Below are positions 6,361-7,185 of a stretch of DNA of 7,185 bases, piece by piece; positions within the stretch are counted from its first letter, which is position 1; each line of letters begins with the position of its first letter. This DNA is from an uncultured Clostridium sp. GTDB taxonomy: Bacteria; Bacillota; Clostridia; TANB77; CAG-508. The notes beneath the pieces are model-generated. The model was not told the DNA's origin. It worked only from the letters and a program-made list of their open reading frames with translations, and searched no databases. The translations under genes were made by a program, and so were the position numbers. The stretch spans positions 1 to 7,185 of the forward strand of contig CANRXN010000050.1 of the NCBI GenBank assembly GCA_947643945.1, in the 5' to 3' direction.

Positions 6361-6392
6361 GATGTTTTTTGACCTAAGTCTCAAAAAACATC
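6361..6392. repeat. Hairpin element upstream of the rnc promoter, copy 2 (inverted)
   Basis: The same 10-bp stem encloses GACCTAAGTCTC. Flanking AAAAT and GTTTT extend the stem with one T-G pair. It is the inverted counterpart of 6272-6303, with 57 nt between them. It separates the divergent rnc and G5-gene promoters and could act as a bidirectional transcription block or simply be a dispersed repeat. Confidence 0.8.
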
Positions 6393-6435
6393 GTTTTATT
6401 TCTACAAACTTCCAGCAATTTTTTCTCTATTTTTG

Positions 6436-6464
6436 TAGACAAGTTCTAAGTATTATTGTATAAT
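6436..6464 (+). promoter_or_regulatory. Promoter of the G5-domain gene
   Basis: TAGACA (one mismatch to TTGACA), a 17-nt spacer and a perfect TATAAT lie about 40 bp upstream of the start codon. The leader contains the purine-rich stretch AAGGAAAGAAAGAGAG. Confidence 0.65.
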
Positions 6465-6504
6465 AAATTTGTATTATTTTAAGGAAAGAAAGAGAGAAAA
6501 AGTT

Positions 6505-7185
6505 ATGTTAGATAATCATGATAACAGAAACTTAAGTGATGTATTTAAAGAATTACAACAAATACAAGCAAACGCACAAAGTTCAGGCACCCCTACTGCT
6601 ACGCACTGTCCTAAAAAACAAAAAGTGCCAAAGGCAAAAAGAAACTTTGCTTTTCGCTTTAATAAAGAAATTAATACAAGTTCAACCTATCAAAAAAGCT
6701 ATGATTTGAAATTGTCTCACATCATAGTTGGTTGTGGTATTCTAATTGTTGGTTTAGCTGTATTATTTCCAAAGAACACTTCTTTTACACAAAGTTATGC
6801 AAAAGAAGAAAATATGGAAGAAATTGCAGAATATGAACTAAATCGCCATCGCTTAAATATTCAAAATATCATTTCCGAAAATTCTGACATGGACAGAGTA
6901 AAAGAACAAGTTACAGAAGAACGTGAAGTTGAATTTATAACCGAATATACTAGCAATCCAACCCTTCCAAGAAGCGAAGAGATTGTAACTAGGGAAGGTT
7001 CCTTAGGTAAAGACAGTGTAACTGCTGTTAAGACCTATGAAAATGGAAATTTTGTAGAAGAAATTATTTTGAGTAAAGAAAAATTGGTTGAGCCAATCTC
7101 TAAAGTAATTGATGTTGGTACTTCTGATTTCTTAGCTAAACATAAAGTGCATCTTGGTGATATGATGTATTTTGTAAATACTGCT
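6505..7185 (+). CDS. Membrane-anchored G5-domain protein, partial (C-terminus beyond window)
   Basis: The frame is open from ATG at 6505 to the right edge: 227 residues, no stop. Residues 1-70 are polar and basic, 71-88 form one transmembrane helix (IIVGCGILIVGLAVLF), and the rest should be extracytoplasmic. Residues about 138-206 fit a G5 domain: paired strands, VTREGSLGK (161-169), KTYENGNFVEE (176-186) and the closing VEPISKVIDVGTS (195-207). The following KHKVHLGDMMYF resembles the lead-in to an SH3-like or hydrolase domain in clostridial cell-wall proteins, but the catalytic part would lie outside the window. G5 domains are associated with binding N-acetylglucosamine-containing glycans. 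The ribosome binding site is weak (GAGAG about 8 nt upstream), so the start is somewhat uncertain. Transcribed divergently from rnc. No CGG codon; arginines are AGA, AGG, CGC and CGT. Confidence 0.78.
   Translation, partial: MLDNHDNRNLSDVFKELQQIQANAQSSGTPTATHCPKKQKVPKAKRNFAFRFNKEINTSSTYQKSYDLKLSHIIVGCGILIVGLAVLFPKNTSFTQSYAKEENMEEIAEYELNRHRLNIQNIISENSDMDRVKEQVTEEREVEFITEYTSNPTLPRSEEIVTREGSLGKDSVTAVKTYENGNFVEEIILSKEKLVEPISKVIDVGTSDFLAKHKVHLGDMMYFVNTA

Overview
The window is AT-rich chromosomal DNA from a low-GC Firmicute, most likely a Clostridia-type or related uncultivated lineage. This rests on the AddB (AddAB-type) recombination subunit, a YitT/DUF2179 membrane protein, an rnc-radical SAM gene pair, a G5-domain cell-surface protein, strong AGGAGG-like ribosome binding sites and AGA-dominated arginine use. 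Five substantial genes lie on the minus strand and one, cut by the right edge, on the plus strand.

Layout from left to right: addB (minus, 3' end beyond the left edge); a hairpin; ogg, an 8-oxoguanine DNA glycosylase (minus); a 349-bp intergenic stretch with convergent promoter-like motifs and a candidate 36-codon ORF; a yitT-family gene (minus); a terminator; a 30-nt perfect inverted repeat; a radical SAM gene and, just upstream of it, rnc (RNase III), read as one minus-strand unit; a divergent intergenic region with two inverted copies of one hairpin element on either side of the rnc promoter; and a plus-strand gene for a membrane-anchored G5-domain protein.

The main result concerns decoding. 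addB and yitT each look broken twice by frameshifts. All four breaks are +1 shifts, and each falls on an in-frame CGG codon followed by A (CGGA). These four are the only in-frame CGG codons I find in about 2,077 codons read across all six genes, while CGA, CGC, CGU, AGA and AGG occur as ordinary triplets. Reading each CGGA as one four-base step, or skipping C and reading GGA as glycine, restores a 280-residue YitT with a complete DUF2179 tail and a 708-residue stretch of AddB. At every site the downstream frame is closed by a stop a few codons upstream, so the switch must occur close to the CGG. This suggests a genome-wide property in which CGG is not read as a normal triplet and CGGA directs +1 decoding, rather than decay of two unrelated genes. 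A systematic sequencing artefact is the main competing explanation.

Functionally, addB and ogg are both DNA-repair genes but appear to have separate promoters. rnc and the radical SAM gene form a short operon ending in an intrinsic terminator. The yitT and G5 genes encode membrane or envelope proteins with no evident link to the repair genes.
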